DNA of 64,000 nucleotides from Pseudomonas fluorescens (GTDB lineage Bacteria > Pseudomonadota > Gammaproteobacteria > Pseudomonadales > Pseudomonadaceae): contig NZ_JAGGOG010000001.1 in assembly GCF_018614655.1 (NCBI RefSeq), forward strand, positions 62,001-126,000, given 5' to 3'. Positions 39,727 through 48,703 of the stretch are shown piece after piece; positions within the stretch are counted from its first letter, which is position 1, and each line of letters begins with the position of its first letter. The notes below the pieces were generated by a model. That model was not told where the DNA came from. It saw only the letters and a list, made by a program, of their open reading frames with translations, and made no database searches. A program made the position numbers and the translations under genes.

Positions 39727-40075
39727 GACAAGCACTCCAGGAGTTGTGTATTCCGCTATATCGGAAATTGGTATGTAACAACGGAATAGACAGCAGAAAG
39801 TGTGCCACACGCGGCCGCAGAAGCCTATTTCCGAGTTAAATGTATTTAAAAACAAATAGATAAGATTCTTGTGAGGCGCAGCGTTGCGCCAGCACCTGTA
39901 ATCAGATTGCTACTGTTGGCCCCACCCTGCGGTGACAGGCCACATTTAAGTGCGCGGGTGAGCCGTTATCGCGTACGGCCAGGGATACCTGTGAATTCTG
40001 ACAGTAGACCGTTTTAATCCCCTGGCTTAGCGTGAGCGAAAGTGCCATTTAGCCTTTCGCACAAGGAGATCGCTC
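39727..40075. other. Divergent intergenic region with candidate operator
   Basis: About 350 bases between the transporter operon (minus) and the thioredoxin-like gene (plus). No gene is visible. The part next to the binding-protein gene carries the TTCCG/CGGAA dyad and an additional CGGAAT half-site at 39782; the remainder is AT-rich and otherwise featureless. Confidence 0.5.
39751..39766. promoter_or_regulatory. Candidate IclR-type operator dyad
   Basis: TTCCG-CTATAT-CGGAA has perfect five-base arms, and a further CGGAAT lies at 39782-39787. IclR-family regulators commonly bind dyads of this length and type, and an IclR gene belongs to the same cluster. The position just upstream of the binding-protein start would suit repression. 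Confidence 0.5.
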
Positions 40076-40429
40076 ATGGGGCTTGCAACGACTGCCATCA
40101 ACGACGCGGGCGAATACCAGAGGGCGCTGCAGACGCAACGTGCGGTGTTCATACTCTTCGTCTCGCCCAATTGCCCCGCCTGCGGCGAGGCCAAGCCACT
40201 GTTCCTGAAGGTCGCCAGCCGTTACCGCTCGCGCACGAAGCTGTACGTACTGGATACCACGCAGACGCCAAGGCATCCCGACGTCACCGGTACGCCGACC
40301 CTGCTGGTATTGAAGAACGGCAAGCTGGTGGAAAAACTCAAGGGTTTCGGCCCCTGGGAAACCCAGGAGCAGACCCTGAAAAAAACCTTCAACCGGCACA
40401 CCCGCCGCGTGCGCACCAAGCGTGTGTAA
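40076..40429 (+). CDS. Thioredoxin-family protein with CPAC active site
   Basis: A 117-residue thioredoxin-fold protein. The redox motif is Cys33-Pro-Ala-Cys36 in LFVSPNCPACGEAK, and the cis-proline loop is VTGTPTLLVLKNGK. No signal peptide is present, so it acts in the cytoplasm. The unusual CPAC dipeptide and the basic tail (RHTRRVRTKRV) set it apart from TrxA; its partner is unknown. AAGGAG precedes the ATG. It converges on the TerC-like gene with a 12-base gap. Confidence 0.82.
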   Translation: MGLATTAINDAGEYQRALQTQRAVFILFVSPNCPACGEAKPLFLKVASRYRSRTKLYVLDTTQTPRHPDVTGTPTLLVLKNGKLVEKLKGFGPWETQEQTLKKTFNRHTRRVRTKRV

Positions 40430-40441
40430 AGGTACAAGTTA

Positions 40442-41995
40442 TCAGCCGCGACGCAGCAGCACCTGCGTCACCCGCCGCTCTTCCACCGCCGCCACGGTCA
40501 GGTGCCAGCCTTCGTGCTCCAGGCTGTCGCCCACCACCGGGAGACGGTCCAGCAAGCTCATGACCAGCCCGGCCAATGTCTGGTAATCCTCGGTCTCCAC
40601 GGCCTTGAAGCCGGTGCGCTGACGGATCAGATTGAGATTCAAGGCGCCACTGACCCTGAATCCACCGCCTTCTTCAATGATATCCGGCCCGTCGATTTCA
40701 CTGGCGTCCGGCAACTCGCCGGCGATGGATTCGAGGATGTCAGTCATGCTCAATACACCCATGAAATCACCAAATTCGTTGATCACAAACGCAATGTGGG
40801 TCGACGCCTGACGCATCTGCTCCAGGGCATTGAGGATCGAAAAACTCTCCAGCAGATTGACCGCGCGGCGAGCCAGGAGCTCAAGGTCGGGCTCATTACC
40901 GGCCAAGTATTCCTTGAGCAGTTCTTTCTTGTGCACAAAGCCCAGCGGCTCATCGATCACGCCATTGCGGATCAGCGGCAGGCGCGAATAGGAAGAGTAC
41001 ATCAGCTTCAGGCGAATCGTGTCTGCATCGTCCGCCAGGTCGATGGTGTCGACGTTCGCACGCGGTGTCATCAGGCTACGGATCGGCCGCTCGGCCAATT
41101 GCAGCACGCCGCTGATCATCACGCGCTCGCGACGGTCGAACAGCGGACCTTGGCTGGCATCCGTTTCACCCAGCAGGTCGGCCACCTCTTCACTCACCTC
41201 TTCCACCGCCAGGCTCCGGCCACCCAGCAGACGCATCACAGCATGCGCCGTACGCTCACGCATCGGCAGCGCGCCCTGGGCCGATTTCTTGCGGCGCGCC
41301 CGGGCAATCTGGTTAAACACCTCGATCAGGATCGAGAAACCAATGGCCGCGTACAGGTAACCCTTCGGAATATGGAAGCCCAAGCCTTCGGCGGTCAGGG
41401 CGAAACCGATCATCATCAGGAAGCCCAGGCACAGCATGATCACCGTCGGGTGCGCATTGACGAAGCGCGTCAGCGGCTTGCTGGCGATGATCATCAGGCC
41501 GATGGAAATGATCACGGCGATCATCATCACTGCCAACTCATCCACCATGCCCACGGCGGTAATCACCGCGTCGAGGGAGAACACCGCGTCCAGCACCACG
41601 ATCTGCGCCACGATTGGCCAGAACATCGCATAGGCGACATTGCCGGTGCGCTGGCTGACATGGCCTTCGAGACGCTCATGCAACTCCATAGTGGCCTTGA
41701 ACAGCAAGAACACACCACCAAACAGCATGATCAGGTCTCGACCGGAGAAGCTCTTGTCGAACACCTCAAACAACGGCTGGGTCAGGGTCACCAGCCAGGA
41801 AATACTCGCCAACAGGCCCAGGCGCATCAGCAAGGCCAGGGACAAACCGATCAGCCGCGCACGGTCGCGCTGCTCCGGCGGCAACTTGTCCGCCAGGATC
41901 GCGATAAACACCAGGTTGTCGATGCCCAGCACCAGCTCCAGCACAATCAACGTCAATAGGCCGAGCCAGGCCGTGGGATCCGCTAACCATTCCAT
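40442..41995 (-). CDS. TerC-family membrane protein with CBS and CorC/HlyC domains
   Basis: A 517-residue inner-membrane protein of the YegH/YoaE type. The N-terminal TerC domain (about 1-225) has the charged helices [22 protein letters not shown] and [22 protein letters not shown] tandem CBS pair follows (about 300-420; [15 protein letters not shown], then [20 protein letters not shown]), and a CorC/HlyC transporter-associated domain ends the protein. TerC relatives are linked to metal (Mn2+) efflux or metal loading at the membrane; the exact role here is unknown. It appears monocistronic. Confidence 0.9.
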   Translation of the reverse strand: MEWLADPTAWLGLLTLIVLELVLGIDNLVFIAILADKLPPEQRDRARLIGLSLALLMRLGLLASISWLVTLTQPLFEVFDKSFSGRDLIMLFGGVFLLFKATMELHERLEGHVSQRTGNVAYAMFWPIVAQIVVLDAVFSLDAVITAVGMVDELAVMMIAVIISIGLMIIASKPLTRFVNAHPTVIMLCLGFLMMIGFALTAEGLGFHIPKGYLYAAIGFSILIEVFNQIARARRKKSAQGALPMRERTAHAVMRLLGGRSLAVEEVSEEVADLLGETDASQGPLFDRRERVMISGVLQLAERPIRSLMTPRANVDTIDLADDADTIRLKLMYSSYSRLPLIRNGVIDEPLGFVHKKELLKEYLAGNEPDLELLARRAVNLLESFSILNALEQMRQASTHIAFVINEFGDFMGVLSMTDILESIAGELPDASEIDGPDIIEEGGGFRVSGALNLNLIRQRTGFKAVETEDYQTLAGLVMSLLDRLPVVGDSLEHEGWHLTVAAVEERRVTQVLLRRG

Positions 41996-42273
41996 ATCAA
42001 TGTCGTCTCTTTAAAAGTTTTCAGAATGCCGGGCACGGCAAGGCACGGTCAGGAGACCGGAAAAAGGTTAGCAGTCGAAATACGGGATGTTTCAGCGGGA
42101 ACAGCAGCAAATGTCTTGGGGAAAGACGACTGGGAGGCTCCGAGAGGGTGTTCATGCAAGTCCTGTAGCGGGAAAAGGACTTGAATCGTACAGGCGAAAG
42201 GCAAATTCCCTACAACGCAAAACTATTACAAGATCTGTACCCCCACCAATCCATCAAATACCACTAATCCAAT
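41996..42273. other. Intergenic region upstream of the TerC-family gene
   Basis: Contains the promoter side of the TerC-family gene and no recognisable gene. No riboswitch of a known class was recognised by eye, although Mn-responsive leaders precede some TerC-family genes, so the 42000-42150 segment deserves a covariance-model search. Confidence 0.35.
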
Positions 42274-42392
42274 GTGGGAGCGGGCTTGTGTGGGAGCGGG
42301 CTTGCTCGCGAAGGCGGTGGATCAGTTGATATCTATTTGCCTGACACTCCGTATTCGCGAGCAAGCCCGCTCCCACACAAGCCCGCTCCCAC
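42274..42392. repeat. Nested REPIN-like inverted repeat
   Basis: Outer arms GTGGGAGCGGGCTTGT / ACAAGCCCGCTCCCAC enclose an inner GTGGGAGCGGGCTTGCTCGCG / CGCGAGCAAGCCCGCTCCCAC pair with a loop almost identical to the element at 27885-28000. It lies downstream of the SorC gene. Confidence 0.9.
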
Positions 42393-42410
42393 ATTTTGAT
42401 CGATGGTGTG

Positions 42411-43391
42411 TCAGTTTTTGCGGGTGGCATCATCCAGGGCCAGGATGGTGTGGGCATTGGTCACGGTGGTCGCCAGGGTGTTGATCACACCGGAGCGCAG
42501 CGCGCCCAACGTCGCCGCCGCCTTGGTGTTTTCACTGGCAATCGCCACCACATCCGGAATCCGAAACAACTCCTGCACGGTCAAGCCGATCACCCGCCCC
42601 TGAATAGCGTTGATCGCCGGTTGGCCGTGAATATCAATGAAGTCATAACCCATCATGTCACCCACGGTGCCGGACAATCGGGCCTGGGCAATCTCTTGGG
42701 GTGAAAACCAGCCCATGCGCACCATGTTGCTGTTTTCGCTCATGTCACCAATGCCGATCAACGCCATGTCGGCGCGACGGGCGCGGTCCAGGGTGGACCG
42801 TACGGTGTCGTTGCTGATCAACACCCCGCGCAGTTCCGGGTTGGCCACCAGCGCCGGGGCGTACAAACTTTCACTCTCGCCGCCAAAGCGCAGGGCCAGG
42901 CGCCGGCAAATATGGTCGGGGTTCATGTATTCGCCGGCCTTGAGCGAACCACCAATGGCGCAGACAAACGTGCAGTTGCGGGTCACCGGCAAGAACACGT
43001 TGTCGGCCACCGCGCCGACGTTACGACCCATGCCCACGGCGACGATCATGCCGTCGCTCAAGGTCTTGTTCAGGTAGTTGGCCACCAGGCTGGCGACGGC
43101 CGAACGCTGGGTGTCAGGGTCACTGTGGTCGACCGCAATCAGCGCGCGATCCAGCTGGAAGCGCTCCACCAGCGCCTGCTCCAGCTCGTTATTCATCGCC
43201 GGGTGCTGTAACACCCGAACTTCGACAATCCCTTCATCCCGTGCACGCTTGAGCAAACGGCTGACTTTTGCCCGAGACAGGTCGAAGCGCTTGGCGATGG
43301 CTTCCTGAGTGACGTTCTCAAGGTAATAGAGCATCGCCACTTCGGTCATCAGATCGATATCGCTGGCAATGCGCTGGGTACTGTCACTCAT
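42411..43391 (-). CDS. SorC-family transcriptional regulator
   Basis: A 326-residue regulator. The N-terminal HTH has YYLENVTQEAIAKRFDLSRAKVSRLLKRARDEGIV, followed by a sugar-binding SorC domain (about 60-320) with GMIVAVGMGRNVGAV and RRADMALIGIGDM. SorC proteins, including EryD of erythritol loci, bind phosphorylated sugars. The ATG at 43391 is preferred over an in-frame start at 43418. It lies downstream of the RpiB-like gene, opposite the sugar ABC transporter, and so is the likely local regulator. Confidence 0.9.
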   Translation of the reverse strand: MSDSTQRIASDIDLMTEVAMLYYLENVTQEAIAKRFDLSRAKVSRLLKRARDEGIVEVRVLQHPAMNNELEQALVERFQLDRALIAVDHSDPDTQRSAVASLVANYLNKTLSDGMIVAVGMGRNVGAVADNVFLPVTRNCTFVCAIGGSLKAGEYMNPDHICRRLALRFGGESESLYAPALVANPELRGVLISNDTVRSTLDRARRADMALIGIGDMSENSNMVRMGWFSPQEIAQARLSGTVGDMMGYDFIDIHGQPAINAIQGRVIGLTVQELFRIPDVVAIASENTKAAATLGALRSGVINTLATTVTNAHTILALDDATRKN

Positions 43392-43454
43392 GGGCACGGG
43401 CTTCCGTTTCGGCGTCAAAGGCGCATTCTCCCGACTATAGACCCGTCACGTCCA

Positions 43455-43916
43455 CTACTGATGCCCGTCACGCTCGATCGCGTTGATACGGTCGACTTTG
43501 GCCCCGGAACGCGCCGCCTCGAACTCCGATTCCAGGAACGACTTGACGATGCTTTTCGCCAGTTCCGCGCCGATCACCCGCGCGCCGATGGACAGGATCT
43601 GCGCATCGTTGCTCTTGCGTGCCCGCTCCGCCGAATACGTGTCATGGGCCTGGGCCGCACGAATCCCCAGGACCTTGTTGGCCGAAATGGCCATGCCAAT
43701 CCCCGTGCCACACACCAATACCCCCAGCCGCTGTTGCCCGGCATTGATCGCGGTGGCCACCGCCAGGGCGATGTCCGGGTACAGCACCGGCGCCGTGGAA
43801 TGGGTACCAAAGTCGGTCACCGGATAGCCCAGCGCTTCGATATGGCGCTTCAACACTTCTTTGAGCTCGTAACCCGCTTCATCGCATCCGATAGCCACCG
43901 GGAAGGGTGTGTTCAT
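43455..43916 (-). CDS. RpiB/LacAB-family sugar-phosphate isomerase
   Basis: A 153-residue isomerase related to ribose-5-phosphate isomerase B. The active-site Cys69 sits in LVCGTGIGMAISANK, and AQAHDTYSAERARKSNDAQ carries the usual His and Arg. The first motif, normally DHAG, reads DEAG (Asp12-Glu13). Together with its place in a kinase/dehydrogenase cluster, this suggests a substrate other than ribose 5-phosphate, such as a tetrulose phosphate (the RpiB-type DerI enzymes convert D-erythrulose 4-phosphate to D-erythrose 4-phosphate). It is divergent from the ABC ATPase gene. Confidence 0.88.
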   Translation of the reverse strand: MNTPFPVAIGCDEAGYELKEVLKRHIEALGYPVTDFGTHSTAPVLYPDIALAVATAINAGQQRLGVLVCGTGIGMAISANKVLGIRAAQAHDTYSAERARKSNDAQILSIGARVIGAELAKSIVKSFLESEFEAARSGAKVDRINAIERDGHQ

Positions 43917-43950
43917 GGCGTCTGGCTCCGCTGCCGTGGTCGTGCTTAAG

Positions 43951-44118
43951 ACTGATCAAATGATCACTCAGTGAAATTTGTATCAGCTATTTCTCAGATA
44001 TTCACCTCCCCCTGTCAAGCAAGATTTAACTGACTCACCAGTCAAAGCCCTCTAAAAGGCCGTGATTTGCGCAAACTGACGCGTTTACATCTTTTCCATG
44101 AAAGAGATTGACTGATCA
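43951..44118. promoter_or_regulatory. Divergent promoter region with three TGATCA sites
   Basis: The 283-base gap between the isomerase (minus) and the sugar ABC transporter (plus) contains TGATCA at 43953-43958, 43961-43966 and 44113-44118, plus related AAATTTGTATCA and CATTTGATACAC segments. They are placed near both outward promoters, as expected for operators of the adjacent SorC regulator. Confidence 0.4.
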
Positions 44119-44199
44119 GAATTTCATTTGATACACATATGCTCACAGTGAAACATGACTGTGCGACCTAATAAGAATTCACAGCACGAGGACACGCCG

Positions 44200-45687
44200 A
44201 TGGCCACGCCATTACTGCTCCAGGCTGAACACGTCGCCAAGGCCTACGCCGGGATCCCTGCCCTGCGTGACGGGCGCCTTTCTCTGCGGGCCGGCAGCGT
44301 CCACGCCCTGTGCGGCGGCAATGGCGCAGGCAAATCAACGTTTCTCAGCATCCTGATGGGCATCACGGCGCGTGATGCCGGTACCATCCTGCTCAACGGT
44401 TCGCCCGTACACTTCCATCGGCCCAGCGAGGCCCTGGCATCGGGGATCGCGATGATCACCCAGGAGCTGGAGCCGATTCCCTACATGACCGTCGCCGAAA
44501 ACATCTGGCTGGGCCGCGAACCGCGCCGCGCCGGTTGCATCGTCGACAGCAAGGAACTGAACCGCCGCACTCGGGAATTGCTGGAAAGCCTGGAGTTCGA
44601 CGTCGACGCCACCAGCCCCATGCACCGCCTGAGCGTGGCGCAGATCCAGCTGGTGGAAATCGCCAAGGCGTTCAGCCATGACTGCCAGGTGATGATCATG
44701 GATGAGCCCACCTCCGCCATCGGCGAGCGCGAAGCGGAAACCCTGTTCAAGGCCATCCGCCGCCTGACGGCCCGTGGCGCCGGCATCGTGTATGTGTCCC
44801 ATCGCCTCAGCGAACTGGCGCAGATCGCCGACGACTACAGCATCTTCCGCGATGGCGCCTTCGTCGAAACCGGACGCATGGCCGATATCGACCGTGCCCA
44901 CTTGGTGCGCGGCATCGTTGGCCAGGAACTGACGCGGATCGATCACAAGGTCGGCCGCGAATGTGCGGCCGAGTGCTGCCTGGACGTGGACAGCCTGAGC
45001 CGTGCCGGCGAGTTCCAGGACATCAGCCTGCAACTGCGCCAGGGCGAAATTTTGGGCATCTATGGCCTCATGGGCTCGGGGCGCAGCGAATTTCTCAACT
45101 GCATTTACGGCCTGACCACACCGGACTCCGGCAGCGTCACCCTGCAAGGCAAGCCGATGCCCATCGGCCTGCCCAAGGCCACCATTCGCGCCGGCATGTC
45201 CCTGGTCACCGAAGACCGCAAAGACAGCGGCCTGGTGCTCAGTGGCAGCATCCTCTCCAACATTGCGCTGTCGGCCTACAAGCAGTTGTCGAGTTGGTCG
45301 CTGATCAATGCCCGCAAGGAAAACCAACTGGCTCAGGACATGGTCAAGCGCCTGCAGATCAAGACCACGTCCCTGGAACTGCCGGTGGAATCCATGAGCG
45401 GCGGCAACCAGCAGAAAGTGGTGCTCGCCAAATGCCTCTCGACCCAGCCGATCTGCCTGCTCTGCGACGAGCCGACACGCGGCATTGATGAAGGCGCCAA
45501 GCAGGAGATCTATCACCTGCTGGACCAATTCGTGCGCGCCGGCGGCGCGGCCATTGTGGTGTCGTCGGAAGCACCGGAACTGCTGCATCTGAGCGATCGA
45601 ATCGCTGTCTTCAAGGGCGGTCGGCTGGTGACCATCAGCACTGACACCGCCCTTTCCCAGGAAGCCTTGTTGAGTCTTGCCTCATGA
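44200..45687 (+). CDS. Sugar/polyol ABC transporter ATPase (RbsA/XylG type)
   Basis: A 495-residue tandem-cassette ATPase of the CUT2 sugar family. The first cassette has Walker A GGNGAGKST (39-47) and Walker B VMIMDEPTSAI. The second has the degenerate GLMGSGRSE (Arg for Lys), normal in this family, with signature MSGGNQQKVVLAKCL. The ATG at 44200 follows GAGGA; a longer frame from 44155 is unlikely. Its stop overlaps the permease start by four bases. With 45684 and 46731 it forms a complete importer. Confidence 0.93.
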   Translation: MATPLLLQAEHVAKAYAGIPALRDGRLSLRAGSVHALCGGNGAGKSTFLSILMGITARDAGTILLNGSPVHFHRPSEALASGIAMITQELEPIPYMTVAENIWLGREPRRAGCIVDSKELNRRTRELLESLEFDVDATSPMHRLSVAQIQLVEIAKAFSHDCQVMIMDEPTSAIGEREAETLFKAIRRLTARGAGIVYVSHRLSELAQIADDYSIFRDGAFVETGRMADIDRAHLVRGIVGQELTRIDHKVGRECAAECCLDVDSLSRAGEFQDISLQLRQGEILGIYGLMGSGRSEFLNCIYGLTTPDSGSVTLQGKPMPIGLPKATIRAGMSLVTEDRKDSGLVLSGSILSNIALSAYKQLSSWSLINARKENQLAQDMVKRLQIKTTSLELPVESMSGGNQQKVVLAKCLSTQPICLLCDEPTRGIDEGAKQEIYHLLDQFVRAGGAAIVVSSEAPELLHLSDRIAVFKGGRLVTISTDTALSQEALLSLAS

Positions 45688-46676
45688 ACGCCAAAACAAC
45701 CCTGTCCACACCTGTCGCCGCCCCCGTCAAGGCGGCACCGCGCAGTCGCCTGCGCCTGTCCCTCGACCGCTTCGGCCTGCCGCTGGTGTTTATCCTGCTG
45801 TGCGTGGTGATGGCGTTTTCCAGCGAATACTTCATGACCTGGCGCAACTGGATGGACATCCTGCGCCAGACCTCCATCAACGGCATTCTCGCCGTGGGCA
45901 TGACCTATGTGATCTTGACCAAGGGCATCGACCTGTCAGTGGGCTCGATCCTGGCTTTTGCCGGGCTGTGCAGCGCGATGGTCGCGACCCAGGGCTACGG
46001 CCTGCTGGCGGCGGTGAGTGCCGGGATGTTTGCCGGCGCCATGCTCGGGGTGGTCAACGGGTTCATGGTCGCCAACCTGTCGATCCCACCCTTTGTCGCC
46101 ACCCTCGGCATGTTGAGTGTGGCCAGGGGCATGACCTTTATTCTTAACGACGGCAGTCCGGTCACCGACCTGCCCGACGCCTATCTGGCGCTGGGCATTG
46201 GCAAAATCGGCCCGATTGGCGTGCCGATCATCATCTTCGCGGTGGTCGCGCTGATTTTCTGGATGGTGCTGCGCTACACCACCTACGGCCGTTACGTGTA
46301 TGCGGTGGGCGGCAATGAGAAGAGCGCACGCACCTCGGGGATCGGCGTGCGCAAAGTGATGTTTTCGGTGTACGTGGTGTCCGGGCTGCTCGCTGGGTTG
46401 GCCGGCGTGGTGCTGTCAGCACGCACCACCTCCGCCCTGCCCCAGGCCGGTATGTCCTATGAACTGGATGCCATCGCCGCCGTAGTCATCGGTGGCACCA
46501 GCCTCTCCGGCGGCACCGGCAGCATCGTCGGCACGCTGTTCGGCGCCCTGTTGATCGGGGTGATCAACAACGGCCTGAACCTGCTCGGCGTGTCCTCCTA
46601 TTACCAGCAGGTCGCCAAGGGCCTGATCATCGTACTCGCCGTACTGATTGACGTGTGGCGCAAGAAAAAACGCTAG
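45684..46676 (+). CDS. Sugar/polyol ABC transporter permease (RbsC type)
   Basis: A 330-residue BPD_transp_2 permease with about ten helices. Family motifs include GMTYVILTKGIDLSVGSILA, FVATLGMLSVARGMTFIL, AVGGNEKSARTSGIGV and IGGTSLSGGTGSIVGTLFGA. The start overlaps the ATPase stop (ATGA). The substrate-binding protein gene follows after 54 bases. Confidence 0.93.
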   Translation: MNAKTTLSTPVAAPVKAAPRSRLRLSLDRFGLPLVFILLCVVMAFSSEYFMTWRNWMDILRQTSINGILAVGMTYVILTKGIDLSVGSILAFAGLCSAMVATQGYGLLAAVSAGMFAGAMLGVVNGFMVANLSIPPFVATLGMLSVARGMTFILNDGSPVTDLPDAYLALGIGKIGPIGVPIIIFAVVALIFWMVLRYTTYGRYVYAVGGNEKSARTSGIGVRKVMFSVYVVSGLLAGLAGVVLSARTTSALPQAGMSYELDAIAAVVIGGTSLSGGTGSIVGTLFGALLIGVINNGLNLLGVSSYYQQVAKGLIIVLAVLIDVWRKKKR

Positions 46677-46730
46677 TCCCTGTGCTCTGAACCGAACTGA
46701 ACGACCATAACAATAACCGGAGTTCTCATC

Positions 46731-47738
46731 ATGAAATTGGGTACAACCTTAGCCGCCGTCGCGGCACTCTCCCTGCTCGCCAGCAGCATCGCCCTGGCCG
46801 CCGATGGCAAGACCTACAAGATCGGCGCCGCAGTGTACGGGCTCAAAGGCCAGTTCATGCAGAACTGGGTCCGCGAGTTGAAGGAACACCCGGCGGTCAA
46901 AGACGGCACCGTGCAGTTGACCGTGTTCGACGGCAACTACGACGCGCTGACCCAGAACAACCAGATTGAAAACATGGTCACCCAGCACTACGACGCCATC
47001 CTCTTTGTGCCCATCGACACCAAGGCCGGGGTTGGCACCGTGAAGGCGGCCATGAGTAACGACGTGGTGGTCATCGCTTCCAACGCCAAGGTGGCCGACG
47101 CCAACGTACCTTACGTGGGCAACGACGATGTGGAAGGTGGTCGCCTACAGGCCCAGGCCATGGTCGACAAACTCAAGGGTCGCGGCAACGTAGTGATCAT
47201 CCAGGGCCCGATCGGCCAGTCGGCACAGATCGACCGGGAAAAGGGCGAGATGGAAGTGCTGAACAAGCACCCGGATATCAAGATCATCGAGAAAAAGACC
47301 GCCAACTGGGACCGCGCCCAGGCCCTGACCTTGACCGAAGACTGGCTGAACGCCCACCCCAAAGGCATCAACGGTGTGATCGCGCAGAACGACGACATGG
47401 CCCTGGGTGCCGTGCAGGCACTGAAGTCCCACGGTTTGTCGTCCAAGGATGTACCGGTGACCTCCATCGACGGCATGCCGGATGCGATCCAGGCAGCGAA
47501 AAAAGATGAAGTCACGACGTTCCTGCAAGATGCCCAGGCCCAGTCCCAGGGGGCTCTCGATGTGGCCCTGCGCGCCCTGGCCGGCGAGGATTACAAGCCG
47601 AAGTCGGTGATCTGGGAACGCTACGCGAAAGACGTGAAGTGGGGCGATGGCACCGCCAAGAACTACATCCTGCCGTGGGTACCGGTGACCAATGCCAATG
47701 CGGATGCGCTGTATCAGCAAGTCAGTGGTGGTAAGTAA
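46731..47738 (+). CDS. Sugar/polyol ABC transporter substrate-binding protein (RbsB type)
   Basis: A 335-residue periplasmic protein of the Peripla_BP_4 family. The signal peptide AAVAALSLLASSIALA-ADG is clear. Mature-protein motifs include DGNYDALTQNNQIENMVTQHYDAILFVPID and INGVIAQNDDMALGAVQALKSHG. The ligand is not predictable by eye; the operon context suggests a polyol or ketose. A strong ribosome site (CCGGAG) precedes the ATG. A REPIN follows 25 bases after the stop. Confidence 0.92.
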   Translation: MKLGTTLAAVAALSLLASSIALAADGKTYKIGAAVYGLKGQFMQNWVRELKEHPAVKDGTVQLTVFDGNYDALTQNNQIENMVTQHYDAILFVPIDTKAGVGTVKAAMSNDVVVIASNAKVADANVPYVGNDDVEGGRLQAQAMVDKLKGRGNVVIIQGPIGQSAQIDREKGEMEVLNKHPDIKIIEKKTANWDRAQALTLTEDWLNAHPKGINGVIAQNDDMALGAVQALKSHGLSSKDVPVTSIDGMPDAIQAAKKDEVTTFLQDAQAQSQGALDVALRALAGEDYKPKSVIWERYAKDVKWGDGTAKNYILPWVPVTNANADALYQQVSGGK

Positions 47739-47763
47739 GTTTTGACTTGAAATACGGTCAAGT

Positions 47764-47880
47764 GTGGGAGCGGCGGTGCGACGATTCGACTTGCTCGCGA
47801 AAGCGGTGGATCAGTAACTGATGCACTGTCTGACACACCGCTTTCGCGAGCAAGTCGAATCGTCGCACCGCCGCTCCCAC
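47764..47880. repeat. REPIN-like inverted repeat
   Basis: Perfect long arms GTGGGAGCGGCGGTGCGACG.../...CGTCGCACCGCCGCTCCCAC enclose an inner CTCGCGAAAGCGG / CCGCTTTCGCGAG pair and a loop of about 30 bases. It lies between the binding-protein gene and the SDR and may attenuate expression of the downstream genes. The same outer arms occur around the nested element at 25341-25512. Confidence 0.9.
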
Positions 47881-47919
47881 ATTTGATCTCCACCGTCCTG
47901 AGAAAATGGAGTCAACCCA

Positions 47920-48675
47920 ATGTCTGGATTCTGGAATCAGGCCTTCGACCTCACCGGCCGCTGCGCCGTGATCACCGGCGGGGCCGCCGGGATCGGTCTG
48001 GCCTGTGCCAGCCTGTTGGTGGAACGTGGGGCGCGGGTCGCCTTGCTCGACCGTGACCCGGCCGTGGCCGACGTCGCCGCCAGCCTCGGTGCCGGGAACA
48101 TCGGCATTGCCGTGGACCTGCGCCAACTCGATCAGGTGCAGAGTACCGTCGACTACGTCTTCGAACACTTCAAGCGCCTGGATTACCTGGTCAACAGTGC
48201 CGGTGTCGCCCTACTGGACAAGGCCCTGGACGTCAGCGAAAACGCCTGGGACACCACCCTCGACATCAACCTCAAGGCCAGCTTTTTCGTGGCCCAGGCC
48301 TGCGCGCGGCACATGCTTGCCCAAGGCAGTGGTCGCATTATCAACCTGGCCTCCCAGGCGGCGGTGATCGGCCTTGACCGCCACGTCGCCTATTGCGCGA
48401 GCAAGGCGGCCATCGTCGGCATGACCAAGGTGTTGGCCATGGAATGGGCGCCGCACATCAACGTCAACGCCATCTCCCCCACCATCGTCGAGACCGCCCT
48501 GGGCAAGAAGGCCTGGGCAGGTGAGTTGGGCGAGCGGGCCAAATTGCAGATCCCGGCGGGCCGCTTCGCCCAGCCGGAAGAAATCGCCGGGCTGGCGCTG
48601 TACCTGCTCAGCGATGCCGCCAAGATGATCACCGGCGAAAACGTGGTGATCGACGGCGGCTACAGCATTCAGTAA
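47920..48675 (+). CDS. SDR dehydrogenase, GolD/DthD-like
   Basis: A 251-residue classical SDR. It has TGGAAGIG for NAD(P), NSAGVALLDKALDVSE, the catalytic YCASK and the conserved stretch VLAMEWAPHINVNAISPT, ending GENVVIDGGYSIQ. The segments GVALLDKA, ASQAAVIGLDRHVAYCASKAA and ETALGKKAW recall the GolD / D-threitol dehydrogenase subgroup, consistent with polyol oxidation at C2. It precedes the zinc alcohol dehydrogenase by 28 bases in the same operon. Confidence 0.85.
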   Translation: MSGFWNQAFDLTGRCAVITGGAAGIGLACASLLVERGARVALLDRDPAVADVAASLGAGNIGIAVDLRQLDQVQSTVDYVFEHFKRLDYLVNSAGVALLDKALDVSENAWDTTLDINLKASFFVAQACARHMLAQGSGRIINLASQAAVIGLDRHVAYCASKAAIVGMTKVLAMEWAPHINVNAISPTIVETALGKKAWAGELGERAKLQIPAGRFAQPEEIAGLALYLLSDAAKMITGENVVIDGGYSIQ

Positions 48676-48703
48676 TTCATCTTTTGTCGTGAGGTTTATC
48701 GTC

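Noticed and set aside
39730..39855. An upstream extension of the ABC binding protein (start at 39855)
   Set aside because: It would bury the clear signal peptide and the candidate operator inside the coding region.
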